A stretch of DNA of 64,000 nt from Nitrospira sp. (GTDB lineage Bacteria; Nitrospirota; Nitrospiria; Nitrospirales; Nitrospiraceae). Shown here piece after piece: positions 41,184 to 51,395 of the stretch (within the stretch, counting starts at the first letter, position 1; each line of letters starts with the position of its first letter). The DNA lies in contig JBAOHZ010000009.1 of the NCBI GenBank assembly GCA_037045225.1, positions 186,001 through 250,000 of the forward strand, written 5' to 3'. Below the pieces are notes generated by a model, which saw only the letters and a program-made list of their open reading frames with translations, was not told where the DNA came from and searched no databases. The position numbers and the translations under genes are program-made.

Positions 41184-42302
41184 TTACCTCCCTTGCAGGG
41201 ACCGCGAGCCTGACAGGCCAACAACCGTCGGTTCGGAGAAACCATGATCGAGAATTCGGGCAACCGCTTGAGATGCTTCGCCCCTCCGCCAGGGCCACTC
41301 GCCCGACCGGCCTGGACCGGCGGTCAGGACGGCGTTCACGATGGACTCCGGATGAGTCCCCACCAGACGATTCCATCCGCGCTCGACGGTCTCGACCCAC
41401 TCGGTCTCCTCCCGAAGCGTGATACAAGGCACCCCGAGCCAATACGCTTCCTTTTGTATGCCGCCCGAGTCCGTCACAATCGCCTGAGCCATGGATTCCA
41501 AACGGACCATGTCCAGATAGGACACCGGATCAATCAGCAGCAGCCGGTCGGAATGCTCACAGGCAATGGACCCCAGTTGCTTGCGAGTCCTCGGGTGAAC
41601 GGGAAACACAACGGGCAGCCCGGTATCGACCAGGGTACGAAGCGCGGTCATGATCTGCGCCAATTGCGGCAACCGATCGGTATTGTCTGCGCGATGCACG
41701 GTCGCCAACAGATACTGCCGAGGCGTGAGGCCCAACCGCTCGAGTATCGTCGAGGCGCCCTGCGCACGATCAGCGGTATCCAGCAGTGCGTCATACATGA
41801 CGTCGCCGACCAGATGCACGCCGGCGGTGACCCCCTCCCGTCGAAGGTTTTCGACGGCTGTGTCGGTCGGGCACAGCAGCAACGCAGAGAGTTGATCGGT
41901 CACCACCCGGTTGATTTCCTCCGGCATTCTGCGGTTGAAACTCCGGAGTCCCGCTTCCACGTGCACCACCGGCACATGAAGCTTTGACGCAGCCAGGGCC
42001 CCGGCAAGAGTCGAATTGGTATCACCATAAACCAGCACGGCGTCCGGCGCTTCCTTCTCTAGAATCTGCTCAATGCCGGTCAGCATCGCTCCGGTCTGCT
42101 GTCCATGCGGCCCGGAGCCCACGCCGAGCTGGTATTGCGGAGCGGGAATGCCGAGCTCACGAAAGAAGACGCCGCTCATGGCATCGTCATAATGTTGTCC
42201 CGTATGCACCAGCACCTCATCGGCCACTGCGCGCAACTCACGAGACACGGGCGCACACTTGATGAATTGCGGACGTGCGCCGATGATCGAGACGACTTTC
42301 AT
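41184..42302 (-). CDS. wecB: Non-hydrolysing UDP-GlcNAc-type 2-epimerase
   Basis: This 372-aa enzyme inverts C2 of UDP-GlcNAc or a derivative. It starts MKVVSIIGARPQFIKCAPVS; the active-site residues lie in DTNSTLAGA, HVEAGLRSFNRRMPEE and VTDSGGIQKEA. WecB makes UDP-ManNAc. The WbpI branch uses UDP-GlcNAc3NAcA, and the neighbours (dehydrogenase-acetyltransferase fusion, aminotransferase) make that second option attractive. Its ATG overlaps the aminotransferase stop (ATGA). Confidence 0.9.
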   Translation of the reverse strand: MKVVSIIGARPQFIKCAPVSRELRAVADEVLVHTGQHYDDAMSGVFFRELGIPAPQYQLGVGSGPHGQQTGAMLTGIEQILEKEAPDAVLVYGDTNSTLAGALAASKLHVPVVHVEAGLRSFNRRMPEEINRVVTDQLSALLLCPTDTAVENLRREGVTAGVHLVGDVMYDALLDTADRAQGASTILERLGLTPRQYLLATVHRADNTDRLPQLAQIMTALRTLVDTGLPVVFPVHPRTRKQLGSIACEHSDRLLLIDPVSYLDMVRLESMAQAIVTDSGGIQKEAYWLGVPCITLREETEWVETVERGWNRLVGTHPESIVNAVLTAGPGRSGEWPWRRGEASQAVARILDHGFSEPTVVGLSGSRSLQGR

Positions 42303-43438
42303 TGCGCAAGTCCCTCGCGCACGGTCTGAGCCACATAATGCTGTTGATCTTCATTCAACTCAGGATAGATCGGAAGCGCCACCAACTCTCGACAAGCGCG
42401 CTCGGCCTCAGGATAGTCCCCTTCCTTGTATCCCAGGCTCTGAAGGCATTCCTGCCGGTGGAGCGGGACCGGATAGTAGATCTCCGTGCCGATGCCCTTG
42501 GCTTTGAGATAGTCACGTAGCGCATCCCGTTTAGGCACACCGATCACAAACTGGTTGTATATGTGGTAGTGCCGAACCCCCTGCTGCTTGTAGACCGCCT
42601 GCGGGAGGCGTATGCCGAACTCCGATTCGACGTTGAGGGATCGGAACAGCGATTCGTAGAGATCGGCATGGTGCTGGCGGAGGGCCGTCCAGCGATCCAA
42701 ATAGGGTAACTTGACGTTCAATACGGCAGCCTGGATCGTGTCGAGCCTGAAATTTCCGCCGAGAATACGATGGTAGTACTTGGGCTTTCCGCCCTGGACG
42801 CGGAGTACCCGCAGGCGCTCAGCGAGGTGCTCGTCATTGGTCACGATCATACCGCCGTCACCCAGTCCGCCCAGGTTCTTGCTTGGGAAAAACGAGAAAC
42901 ACCCCATCGTCCCCATGCTCCCCGCCCTGCGTCCATCGCCATACTCCGCCCCGATGGCTTGTGCCGCATCCTCCACCACCGCCAGATTGTGCGCTAAAGC
43001 CACCTGAAGAATCGGTGTCATATCGGCGCACTGACCATAGAGATGCACCGGAATGATGGCCTTGGTACGCGGAGTGACGGCGGCGGCAATCTGCCTCGCA
43101 TCAAGGTTGTAGGTGATGGGATCGATGTCGACGAAAACCGGCGTGGCTCCGACGCGAACGATCGCACCCACCGTGGCGAAAAATGAGAGCGGCGTGGTGA
43201 TGACTTCGTCGCCGGGTTTGAGATCCAATGCCATGAGTGCCGCCACCAGCGCATCGGTTCCCGAAGACACGCCGATGGCGTATCGGGTGCCGGAATAGGC
43301 TGCGACCTTCTCTTCCAGTTCGCTCACCTCACGGCCCAGAATAAAGTTGTTCTGGTCGAGTACCCGTTCCATGGCGGCCAGCAGGTCTTTCCGAATCGGT
43401 TCATGTTGAGCTTTCAGGTCGAGCAGTGGCACGTTCAT
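42299..43438 (-). CDS. DegT-family aminotransferase (WbpE/WlbC-like, 3-amino sugar type)
   Basis: This 379-aa PLP-dependent aminotransferase has the catalytic Lys in FFPSKNLGGLGDGGMI, and VVEDAAQAIGAEY and GVSSGTDALVAAL at PLP contacts. The start MNVPLLDLKAQHEPIR matches the WbpE/WlbC group, which aminates the 3-keto form of UDP-GlcNAcA. The gene is coupled to the 2-epimerase by a 4-bp overlap and has AAGGAG 7 nt before the ATG. With the fused dehydrogenase-acetyltransferase it would build a 2,3-diamino uronic acid sugar nucleotide. Confidence 0.92.
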   Translation of the reverse strand: MNVPLLDLKAQHEPIRKDLLAAMERVLDQNNFILGREVSELEEKVAAYSGTRYAIGVSSGTDALVAALMALDLKPGDEVITTPLSFFATVGAIVRVGATPVFVDIDPITYNLDARQIAAAVTPRTKAIIPVHLYGQCADMTPILQVALAHNLAVVEDAAQAIGAEYGDGRRAGSMGTMGCFSFFPSKNLGGLGDGGMIVTNDEHLAERLRVLRVQGGKPKYYHRILGGNFRLDTIQAAVLNVKLPYLDRWTALRQHHADLYESLFRSLNVESEFGIRLPQAVYKQQGVRHYHIYNQFVIGVPKRDALRDYLKAKGIGTEIYYPVPLHRQECLQSLGYKEGDYPEAERACRELVALPIYPELNEDQQHYVAQTVREGLAQ

Positions 43439-43530
43439 ACAGCAACTCCTTGATTGGGGGACATACCCTCACCGGATGACAGGACCGGCCTCGCATAGGA
43501 ACAGCGCATAACTTGGAACAACGACGGGCG

Positions 43531-44493
43531 CTACATCGCCGCAGTGAGCAGCGGGAGCGTCGTTCTCTGAGCGACTGCCGTGGCATGGTCGCGCATCGTG
43601 ACGACGCGGAAGGTGTCACTCAGTGCGGCAAGCAACGCATCGATCATGTCCAGCTTTTCAGCCAGCGGCAATTTCATGCCGGGGAAAAACTCGACTCCCG
43701 TCGATTCATGACTGCCTAAAAAATCCAACGGGTGGAGCAACAAGGATGGTTCGACACCGGCGAGCCGACAGAGTTGTAAGGACGTGCGAAAATATTGCTC
43801 GGCCAACATCCGGGAATAGAGACTCAGATACACCACATAGCTAAAGTGAATCGGGACCCGAAAAAAGGGCATCGTCGTCACGGGAATTTCAATGAGGCCT
43901 TGCCCGCCCACATCCCACCGATAGGGCTGAATCCTCCTGAACCCGTCACGCAATCCGCCGAAAATCGTGCTCCGACAGTCGGCTTCTTCCCGGGTGAAGG
44001 CACTGGACATAAAGAAATACGCGCGCGCCAGGGGACCGATGAACGTGGGCAGCGTGGAGGCATCATAGAGATATCCCCGTCTGGCCAGTTCGGTGACCGT
44101 GGTTTCCGACAGGCTGTAACCGGGCCCCCGGAACCCGATCGGTCGTTGCCCCGTCGCCCGTTCGATGTGCTCCTCAGCCATCGATAGTTCACGAGCCATG
44201 CCGGCTTCATCGTACCGGTGCAGCCAGGGATCGTGATGAAACGAATGGCTCCCGATCTCATGCCCTGCCGCGGCAATGGCCCTGAACTGGTCCTGGTTTC
44301 TTTCTAGCGCGGCATCCTGCCCGACGAGAAAAAATGTGGCCTTGAGGTCATGCCCGTCGAGGTGGGCGAGAATTCGAGGCACTACCACATCGAGGTACGA
44401 CGGCAGCGTTTTCCAAGCAGGATTGCCGTGGGTCTTCATATAGGCCCACTTATCGTCCAGGTCGCAGGAAAGACTTGCGATTGGCTTGCTCAT
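43531..44493 (-). CDS. Polysaccharide deacetylase (NodB-like)
   Basis: This protein of about 320 aa is a carbohydrate esterase 4-type enzyme that removes N- or O-acetyl groups from glycans. The metal motif begins SLSCDLDDKWAY (Asp-Asp) and continues as HEIGSHSFHHDPWLHRYDE (His ligands); RGPGYSLSE is a later NodB landmark. No signal peptide is seen, suggesting action on a cytosolic lipid-linked glycan. ATG 44493 with AAGGA 4 nt upstream is preferred; the frame extends to 44556, where a GTG- or ATG-type start would abut the next gene. Confidence 0.87.
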   Translation of the reverse strand: MSKPIASLSCDLDDKWAYMKTHGNPAWKTLPSYLDVVVPRILAHLDGHDLKATFFLVGQDAALERNQDQFRAIAAAGHEIGSHSFHHDPWLHRYDEAGMARELSMAEEHIERATGQRPIGFRGPGYSLSETTVTELARRGYLYDASTLPTFIGPLARAYFFMSSAFTREEADCRSTIFGGLRDGFRRIQPYRWDVGGQGLIEIPVTTMPFFRVPIHFSYVVYLSLYSRMLAEQYFRTSLQLCRLAGVEPSLLLHPLDFLGSHESTGVEFFPGMKLPLAEKLDMIDALLAALSDTFRVVTMRDHATAVAQRTTLPLLTAAM

Positions 44494-44557
44494 TGCTTCC
44501 TTTTTGATTTTCACGGAAGATGACTCAGACATGACAGGCATCTTCATATGATCCAAT

Positions 44558-45916
44558 CTATGGACTGGACAGGGTCGAAAGAGCGGATGCGGATCGATCC
44601 TCCGCCGTCTCGAAGCAGAGATGATGTTCCTGGACGAACTCGTTCACGGCTCGAATAACAGCATTGTTGTTCAGCGTCGAGTTCACGAATTGCGAGGTAT
44701 TGAGGACGAAGAAATCTGTATGCCGCGTCGTGACACGAGGGACCCGCTTCGAGTAATCCAACACTTGCAGAGGTTGGACCTTCGCAGCCTTGTTGAGATG
44801 CAGACCGACGACATCCGACTCGCGGAGATCCGGAAACAGCCTGCGCGCCCCCTCAAAGAACCGCTGGGTAATCGTCTCGTCAGGGAGGTGGAACTCCGGA
44901 TCACCGGTCGGCACATACTTCGGAAAATAGGTGAGGTAATAGCCCGCCGTCTCGTCGGTCGGCACAATACTGCTCATGCCGATCACTCCGGTAAAGGGCA
45001 CATCGGCGTCGGCAAGATTTAAGGTGTAGTACGGCAGCAGCGGCCGCCGCGTCACCAACACCGGACACACCACCCCCAGATACTCGATAGGGTCGGCCGA
45101 GGCTTCTACCGACACAAGTCCCTGCGTCGCCAAGGGACTGCCCGCATCGATCGGGCCGGTCCAAATGACTTTATCAAAATGCTCATGACCGCCGTTTATC
45201 TTGATGGTGATGCCGGCATGCGCGCCTGGCTCGATGGCTTGGACAGGGGTATTCAGCCTGATTGTTCCACCGGCCGCCTGAATCAGCTCTTCGAGCCGAG
45301 TGATGACCGTGCGATACCCGCCGGATACATAGCCCAATTGATTCCGTTGGGCCGTCGTGTCACGGGTGGAAAACAGGCGGGTGATGTACGACCAGATAAA
45401 CACCGCCGACACTCGTTTGTACTGTGCTCCCAACTTGGCTAACAGCAGGGGCTTCCAAAAGGCCTCATAGGTGCGGCGCCCGCACATACGAATCAGCCAC
45501 TCCTCCACGGACACTGACTCCAGCTCCCGCCAATCCCGAATTCGATTACACGCGAGAATCGTGCGCGCTAATCGTAGTTTTCCAATGATTCCAACCAGGG
45601 GAAATCGCAACAATTCCAGCGTGGTGCTGACTGAATAAAAGCGTCCCTTCGCATAGAGGCCGGCTCGCGCCGCACTCCATCGCAGGCGATCACCCAACCC
45701 GATTTCATGGAGATACTGAATGAGCTGGGTATCGGAGGACAGGATCACGTGATAGAAACGATCCCACCAGAAGAGGCCGTAATCATGATAGGTCGTCAAC
45801 CCGCCGGCCTGACGCTCGCGCTCCAACACGGTCACACGGACGCCTCTGGCCGAAAGGCGTTGAGCCAATGCCAGCCCCATGATTCCCGCACCGATTATTC
45901 CGACACGCAACGGCAC
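44558..45916 (-). CDS. FAD/NAD(P)-dependent amine oxidase-like oxidoreductase
   Basis: This 452-aa flavoprotein has a Rossmann start, VGIIGAGIMGLALAQRL, and an early FAD contact, EREAGG-like (LERERQAGGLTTYHDYG). The C-terminal part has the closing FAD segment. The style recalls protoporphyrinogen oxidase-like and UDP-galactopyranose mutase-related proteins found in polysaccharide clusters. A sugar-modifying role is probable but the substrate is unknown. The start is GTG 45916 or TTG two codons later. It sits between the deacetylase and the NAD epimerase. Confidence 0.8.
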   Translation of the reverse strand: MPLRVGIIGAGIMGLALAQRLSARGVRVTVLERERQAGGLTTYHDYGLFWWDRFYHVILSSDTQLIQYLHEIGLGDRLRWSAARAGLYAKGRFYSVSTTLELLRFPLVGIIGKLRLARTILACNRIRDWRELESVSVEEWLIRMCGRRTYEAFWKPLLLAKLGAQYKRVSAVFIWSYITRLFSTRDTTAQRNQLGYVSGGYRTVITRLEELIQAAGGTIRLNTPVQAIEPGAHAGITIKINGGHEHFDKVIWTGPIDAGSPLATQGLVSVEASADPIEYLGVVCPVLVTRRPLLPYYTLNLADADVPFTGVIGMSSIVPTDETAGYYLTYFPKYVPTGDPEFHLPDETITQRFFEGARRLFPDLRESDVVGLHLNKAAKVQPLQVLDYSKRVPRVTTRHTDFFVLNTSQFVNSTLNNNAVIRAVNEFVQEHHLCFETAEDRSASALSTLSSP

Positions 45917-45944
45917 ACCCCTTCCAGTCTCGATGTCAAACGGC

Positions 45945-46994
45945 TTAGATCCTGATCGCCGTCTCCTGCAAGCTTGGCGACTCGCTGGCCACGACCGTCG
46001 GACTCACGAGCGATCGCTGCCAATTAATGGTCTGCAACAGCCCCTCTTCCAGCCCGACCCGCGCCGTAATACCCAGGATCCGCTGTGACCGCTCGATGTC
46101 GGGCACGCGTCTCCGAACATCTTCATACTTGCCGCCGGTAAAGCTTTCGTAGGAAACAAAGGTGCATTTGAGCGGCCATGGCGTCCCGGCCAGCCTGTGA
46201 ATGGTGCGAGCGAGATCGAGAATGGTGATCTCGTGCGTGGAGCCCACATTCAAAATTTCACCGTTGGCCTCAGGCGTGATCATCGCGGCATAGATTCCGT
46301 CGACGGTGTCGGCGACGTAGGTGAAGCTGCGCGTCTGCAGGCCGTCGCCGTGAATGGAAATGTCCCGATCGTTCAAAATGGCATCGATAAACACCGCCTG
46401 CGGGCCTCCCCACCAACTGACATGATTTCTTGGTCCATAGGATCCGAAGAATCTCAACACCGAGACCGGAAGCCCATAGGCCTCCTGATAGGCGAACGCT
46501 AAGTGTTCGGTGAACAGTTTGGACACGGCATAGCCCCAACGGGCGACCTTCGAAGAGCCGAAGACAGAATCATCATCTTCAGCGAACGGCAGCCTGGGAT
46601 TTCGTCCATACACGTCGGAAGTCGACGCCAGCACAGCTTTGCAACCCGCCTTTCGGGCCAACTCCAAGACGTTTTCACAGCTTCGTGTATTGACGCGAAG
46701 GGTCGCCAGGGCATTGCCGTACCGGGGAATCTTGTGCGAGGCCAGATGCACGAGGCAGTCGGCGTCCTCGCCGAGGTCGCTGAATGCGGCGGGGTCGGTC
46801 GCATCGCGCTCGAGAAATCGAAAGGCAGGATTGCCCAGATGTGCCGCAATGTTGCTCAACGACCCCTTTGACAGATCATCCATTCCGATGACCCGATGGC
46901 CGGCGGCCAACAGGCGGTCTAAGAAATGCGAACCCAAAAATCCCGCCACTCCCGTCACCAGAATGTACTTGGATGAAGCCGATGATAGTGACAT
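45945..46994 (-). CDS. NAD-dependent sugar epimerase/dehydratase (extended SDR)
   Basis: This 349-aa extended SDR has the NAD motif VTGVAGFLGSHFLDRLL, the Ser in STSDVYG and the catalytic YxxxK in GYAVSKLFTEHL. It has the GalE/RmlB-like length, acting on a nucleotide sugar. The start MSLSSASSKYILVTG is the first sensible one; the frame is open for another 100 codons but that region overlaps the next gene's end. It lies 28 bp upstream of the FAD oxidoreductase. Exact substrate unknown. Confidence 0.9.
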   Translation of the reverse strand: MSLSSASSKYILVTGVAGFLGSHFLDRLLAAGHRVIGMDDLSKGSLSNIAAHLGNPAFRFLERDATDPAAFSDLGEDADCLVHLASHKIPRYGNALATLRVNTRSCENVLELARKAGCKAVLASTSDVYGRNPRLPFAEDDDSVFGSSKVARWGYAVSKLFTEHLAFAYQEAYGLPVSVLRFFGSYGPRNHVSWWGGPQAVFIDAILNDRDISIHGDGLQTRSFTYVADTVDGIYAAMITPEANGEILNVGSTHEITILDLARTIHRLAGTPWPLKCTFVSYESFTGGKYEDVRRRVPDIERSQRILGITARVGLEEGLLQTINWQRSLVSPTVVASESPSLQETAIRI

Positions 46995-47092
46995 GCGCTC
47001 GCCGCTCTTTCGTGGTTGTGCCCGATGTGAAACCTGCACGACGCACTTTGTCTTCGGTCGCGTCGGATTCTTATCTCTCTCGTCGTCGACTG

Positions 47093-48226
47093 TCACACGT
47101 GTTCGTTGTCTCGTGAATACCGATACATCGAATTGACCAGATGGAACGTTTCTTCGAAATACCGCTTGCTCTGCATGGACAACAACCCGAGGCTGATCAA
47201 TTGAATACTCAGCATCGACGACAGCCCTCCGATGATGAAGGTGTGAGGAAACGCCTGATAGGCTTGTGCGACCGCCAGGGAAGCACGCGTCATGATCCAA
47301 TCGTGTTGAATCAGCGGCGCATAGGCGTCATAAAAATGAATGAGCATCCAGGCATCGGCGTAGACGGCGAGCACCGCGAGCACCATGCCGGGGAGCAGAA
47401 AAAACATGAACGGGCGGAAGATGAATCCCGACACGATCGTCGAGAGCACGTGCGGCAGCATCTTCATGCTGGAGTTCCGCCCCTTGCCCGCCTCGTGCTG
47501 AAGTCTCCAGTCGAGATGCGCGGGGATTTCCTCAATCTGAGCCCGAAGCAACACCCCCTTGTAAATGATTTCGGGGCTGATCTCCTGACCGCGAGCCCTC
47601 AGGCTCATCGCCCGGATGAACGGTCCGTCATACACGCGCACCATGCCGGTCAGGGTCGAGAGGTTGCAGCGGGCGAAACCGGCCAAAAACCGATTGGCCC
47701 ACCGGCTCATCGTGCGTCGAAGCCACGGCACGTCGCTGACCTGTCCGCCGACTGCATACGGCGATGCCACCACTATCGTGGCCTGAGTCTGTTGAATCCG
47801 ATCGAGTAACTCTCCGACATGTTCAGGCGCATAACTCAGATCGCAGTCAAGCACGACCACGTACCGGCCCAGGCTGCTCTGAAATCCCGTACGGAGCGCA
47901 TAGCCAAGGCCTCGATTCTTCGGATGATGCACCACCCGAATCTCGTTCCGTCCCTTGGAGAACTCCTCGGCGACCAGCGCGGTATGGTCCGTGCTGCCGT
48001 CATTGACGACGATGATTTCCCACCGATACTGCGCGTCCAGGGTGCTCATGTACCGGCAGACCTTCGCTAAGGTCGAGGGCAACATCGCACCCTCGTTGAA
48101 CGCCGGAATGACGATCGAGACCAGCGGCTGATCGGTGCCTCCCCGGTCTTGGCGGAGAGGCTCCTCCTTCGAGGAAGTCAGGTGTTCAGCCGGCGCGATC
48201 GGTTCGGATGACGTGGTGACGAGCAT
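47093..48226 (-). CDS. Family 2 glycosyltransferase with C-terminal membrane helices
   Basis: This 377-aa enzyme transfers a sugar from a nucleotide donor to a lipid or glycan acceptor. The GT-A domain has SIVIPAFNEGAMLPSTL, VVNDGSTDHTA and the DxD-type VVLDCDLSYAPEH. Two C-terminal helices (about residues 265-360) place it at the membrane. It resembles dolichol-phosphate mannose synthase-like transferases that load polyprenyl phosphate. GGAG 6 nt upstream selects ATG 48226 over an earlier TTG. Confidence 0.9.
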   Translation of the reverse strand: MLVTTSSEPIAPAEHLTSSKEEPLRQDRGGTDQPLVSIVIPAFNEGAMLPSTLAKVCRYMSTLDAQYRWEIIVVNDGSTDHTALVAEEFSKGRNEIRVVHHPKNRGLGYALRTGFQSSLGRYVVVLDCDLSYAPEHVGELLDRIQQTQATIVVASPYAVGGQVSDVPWLRRTMSRWANRFLAGFARCNLSTLTGMVRVYDGPFIRAMSLRARGQEISPEIIYKGVLLRAQIEEIPAHLDWRLQHEAGKGRNSSMKMLPHVLSTIVSGFIFRPFMFFLLPGMVLAVLAVYADAWMLIHFYDAYAPLIQHDWIMTRASLAVAQAYQAFPHTFIIGGLSSMLSIQLISLGLLSMQSKRYFEETFHLVNSMYRYSRDNEHV

Positions 48227-48355
48227 GACAGGCTCCAAAAATTAGATGGCTTGCAGCAGCGAGAACGGGATTACAGGACAGAGACCTGAGGATCGAGGCG
48301 CGTTGATTCAGATTGTTAGTCGGGTCGACGAAGGACCGGCAGTCTGCGGACCCTC

Positions 48356-49282
48356 TTATCGAGGCTTTTGGGCCAAGCACACAATTTCGTACCGTCGATC
48401 GGCAAGCGCACTCAGTTTTTCGATCGCCCAGATCCCCCACTTCACGACAGGGCTCGGGAGTTGCGAATGCTCGAAGAACGCTTCCTGCGAGTAACAGCGC
48501 ACCGCCTGCATCCCGCTTTTCCCGACCAGGGAGCTAAACCCGTTCCTGGAAAAGAAATACGTATGGTAGGTGGGATGAAGAGCCAAGGCCGGATAAGACA
48601 CTCTCCCTCCGGAAATCCGGTACAGAAACAGTCCGGCGCGGGCGAGCAGGCTATCTTCATCCGGAGTGCAGAAGAGGGCGACACCTCCCGGCTTCAGCAA
48701 CCGACTGACCTTTTCCAAACACAGGACCGGATCGACCACGTGTTCGATGATGTCCCACATGGTAATCACATCATAGGCTGCGGCGGGCAGCTCCACCGAT
48801 TCGAACGAGGCCGTTATCACCTCAGTCCGAACGGCGCGTCGCGAGACCTGACTCAACTCCGGCGACAGTTCGACCCCGGAGACCTTCCATCCACGCTGTT
48901 GAGCCAGATTCAGGAACGCCCCGGACCCGCAGCCGACATCCAGCAATTTCCCAACCCCAACCATGGATTCGATCGCCGAAAGCGCCTTGACGTAGTTGGC
49001 ATACCGCCCCCTGGCCAGCTCCTTGAACTCCCGGACGTCATAGGAAAAATAGGGATTGCGCGAATATTCTTCTCCGGTATACATGGCGGTGATATCGCCG
49101 GCGGAATACATGTTGGTGCGCCAGGATCCCCCGCATCCGCGACACTTGAGCACGGAGAACTGAGCAAAGCGATAGACGGCGTGCAGATCGGTTCCCTCAC
49201 AGAGCGGACACTGCGTGAGAACGCGCTCGCTCCCCTTGCTGAGGGAGCGAGCCACCATCGTCTGTGTCATCCCAGTAGCCAT
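48356..49282 (-). CDS. Zinc-finger class I methyltransferase
   Basis: This 308-aa protein opens with a four-Cys zinc-binding knuckle (CPLCEGTDLH and CRGCGGSW) and continues as a SAM-dependent methyltransferase. Motif I is LLDVGCGSGAFLNLAQ, and VITMWDIIEHVVDP plus LLKPGGVALFCTP are later motifs. Such Cys-ribbon methyltransferases are common in polysaccharide loci and may methylate sugars. GAAGGG 5 nt upstream supports ATG 49282; the site overlaps the stop of the preceding fusion gene. Confidence 0.9.
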   Translation of the reverse strand: MATGMTQTMVARSLSKGSERVLTQCPLCEGTDLHAVYRFAQFSVLKCRGCGGSWRTNMYSAGDITAMYTGEEYSRNPYFSYDVREFKELARGRYANYVKALSAIESMVGVGKLLDVGCGSGAFLNLAQQRGWKVSGVELSPELSQVSRRAVRTEVITASFESVELPAAAYDVITMWDIIEHVVDPVLCLEKVSRLLKPGGVALFCTPDEDSLLARAGLFLYRISGGRVSYPALALHPTYHTYFFSRNGFSSLVGKSGMQAVRCYSQEAFFEHSQLPSPVVKWGIWAIEKLSALADRRYEIVCLAQKPR

Positions 49283-49284
49283 AA

Positions 49285-50934
49285 CTACCCTTCCAAGACC
49301 GTCGCTAACACCGCCGGCTGTTCTTCAACCCCGGAATCGGCCGGCACGCGCGACACTCCAGATGCAGCCTTGCGATAACGCGCCCCACAGGCACAGTGCG
49401 AGGTCTCCGCTTGCCATGTCAGTTTCTCGCCGCATTCGCACATCCATCCGGAGACCCTGGCGGGAGATCCCATCACACAGGCATAGTCCGGAACGTCCCT
49501 GGTCACCACCGCCCCGGCCCCGACAAAGGCATATCGTCCGATAGTCGTGCCGCACACAATCGTGCAATTGGCGCCAAGCGTGGCGCCTCGCTTCACCAGC
49601 GTCGGTTTCAGCTCCGACATGCGAGGGATCTCGCTGCGCGGGTTAAATACGTTGGTGAACACCATGGAGGGACCGCAAAACACATGGTCTTCCAGCGTGA
49701 CCCCTTCGTAGACCGACACGTTATTCTGCACCTTCACACCGTTGCCGAGGACGGCGTTCGGGCCAATCACCACATTCTGCCCAATCTTGCAGGACTGACC
49801 GATTTTGGATCCTTTCAAGACATGCGAAACATGCCAGATACTGGTTCCTTCCCCGATGTCCACGCCCTCGTCGATGAAGGCCGACCCGTGCGCAAACCAG
49901 GAGCGCGGCGCTGGGGACGAAGTCGGCATGTGCCTGCGCTCCTTCCGTTCCAGGGCTTCCTGACATCGCTGCAGCACCGAAAGGACCCTCAACCCTTCCT
50001 CTCCATCTGTCCGTGGACGACGGCGAGTCTGCAGACACTCGAGAAAGTGGGCGCACTCCTCGCGAAGCGGTTCGGACTTGTCCAGCTCCACCGGTTGCGC
50101 CTCAGCCCTGTTCGCCACTGGGACCTGCCCCTTCCATTGGATCGAGTGCGGATACAGCAAAAGCTTGTCTTTCTTCTCCATGTCGTCGAAAACCGCCATT
50201 TTGCGATCGCCGACGACGATCAACTTCTGCTCCTTGAACGGATGCAGCCAGGACACGAAGATGTGCGATTTCACCCCGCTGGGAAACGACAGCATCGTGA
50301 CCGTAATATCGGCGATCTCCTGATGAAGATAGTTGCCCCCCTGCGCCGACACGGCATTCGGCATTTCGCCCAGCAAACCAAGAACCACGGAGACGTCATG
50401 CGGCGCGAAGGACCACAGAATGTTCTCTTCGCGGCGGATCTTTCCGAGATTCAATCGATTGGAATACACGTACTGAATGCGCCCCAACTCCCCGCTATCG
50501 ATCAACGCTTTGAGCTTGAGAATCGCCGGGTGATACCAGAGTAGATGGCCGACCATGAGGAGACGCCCCTGCTGTTTGGCCAACGCCACCAACGATCGGG
50601 CTTCGTCCTCGATCAAGCACAGCGGCTTCTCGACCAAAACATCTTTCCCCGCCAGGAGCGCTTGTCGCACCAACGCCCCGTGGGTCTCAGCCGGCGTGGC
50701 AATCGACACAGCCTGAATACTCTCGTCCTGCAGTACCTCGGCAAAGTCGGCGACCGCACGACAGCCCGGATACTGGGCAGCCAAGGCATCCCGCGTGACC
50801 TTATCCGTGTCGCAGATCACCGCCAAGGCACCGAGTTCGGCAAAGTTACGGACAAGATTTTTCCCCCAGTATCCGGACCCGACAACTGCTAATTGAGGCA
50901 CTTTTGATGTGGATGCAGTCTGATCTGTATTCAT
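49285..50934 (-). CDS. Fusion: WbpB/WlbA-like dehydrogenase + WbpD/WlbB-like acetyltransferase, with a Zn ribbon
   Basis: This 549-aa protein joins a Gfo/Idh/MocA dehydrogenase (about residues 12-330; [19 protein letters not shown], and [11 protein letters not shown] with the catalytic Lys) to a left-handed beta-helix acetyltransferase (about 345-500; [37 protein letters not shown]). A four-Cys zinc ribbon (about 505-525; MCECGEKL and CACGARY) and a short tail follow. In the UDP-ManNAc3NAcA pathway these are two separate enzymes. ATG 50934 is favoured because AAGGG lies 9 nt upstream. Confidence 0.92.
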   Translation of the reverse strand: MNTDQTASTSKVPQLAVVGSGYWGKNLVRNFAELGALAVICDTDKVTRDALAAQYPGCRAVADFAEVLQDESIQAVSIATPAETHGALVRQALLAGKDVLVEKPLCLIEDEARSLVALAKQQGRLLMVGHLLWYHPAILKLKALIDSGELGRIQYVYSNRLNLGKIRREENILWSFAPHDVSVVLGLLGEMPNAVSAQGGNYLHQEIADITVTMLSFPSGVKSHIFVSWLHPFKEQKLIVVGDRKMAVFDDMEKKDKLLLYPHSIQWKGQVPVANRAEAQPVELDKSEPLREECAHFLECLQTRRRPRTDGEEGLRVLSVLQRCQEALERKERRHMPTSSPAPRSWFAHGSAFIDEGVDIGEGTSIWHVSHVLKGSKIGQSCKIGQNVVIGPNAVLGNGVKVQNNVSVYEGVTLEDHVFCGPSMVFTNVFNPRSEIPRMSELKPTLVKRGATLGANCTIVCGTTIGRYAFVGAGAVVTRDVPDYACVMGSPARVSGWMCECGEKLTWQAETSHCACGARYRKAASGVSRVPADSGVEEQPAVLATVLEG

Positions 50935-51395
50935 ACAAATCATCCCTTCTTAGTTAACAGGTGAGGCGAGATAAAATCTTGTGAACTGACTACTAGTGAC
51001 ACACTAGTCGCAGCAACAATAACGGCAGTGGACAAAGGCAATCGGGATTCGTCCAACGGTGTGAGATTGAGGTCGAATAAAGATGGACCGGTAAACGCAT
51101 TTCCCGACCAGAGGAGCCGTGGTTCTGCCATCACCTATAGGGCGTTCTTTAGAGCTTCCCGGCAGGGTGTCGGCCTACCCTCCTCGAATACGCAACTAAT
51201 GGCTCGTATTGAGGCGAACTCCGACAATGAGGCTACAGATTACTTGTCTAGCTGGTGATGTCCCTAGGGGAAAAAGGCGCTCATTTCTTTTGATCGTCTA
51301 AACCCATTGGCAAGATACAAACTTACAGATCGGCAGCAATTTTCGCTTCCGACCACTGTTAGCACCGTGTGGATTCCGAAGAAGAGAGAATCTCC
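50935..51395. other. Gap of about 460 bases with a short palindrome
   Basis: No convincing gene was seen. An exact inverted repeat ACTAGTG-ACA-CACTAGT (50992-51008) lies 58 bp upstream of the fusion gene and may be an operator. Two frames of 64 and 76 codons are open (minus 50940-51134, plus 51028-51258), but neither has a ribosome site. From here leftwards to rightwards the base composition becomes more AT-rich. Confidence 0.45.

Noticed and set aside
48368..50544. Long plus-strand frames opposite the methyltransferase and the WbpB-WbpD fusion
   Set aside because: Both mirror clearly conserved minus-strand enzymes and have shadow-like composition.
50940..51258. Two overlapping small frames in the gap after the WbpB-WbpD fusion
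   Set aside because: No ribosome sites, no domains and no signal peptide; treated as non-coding.
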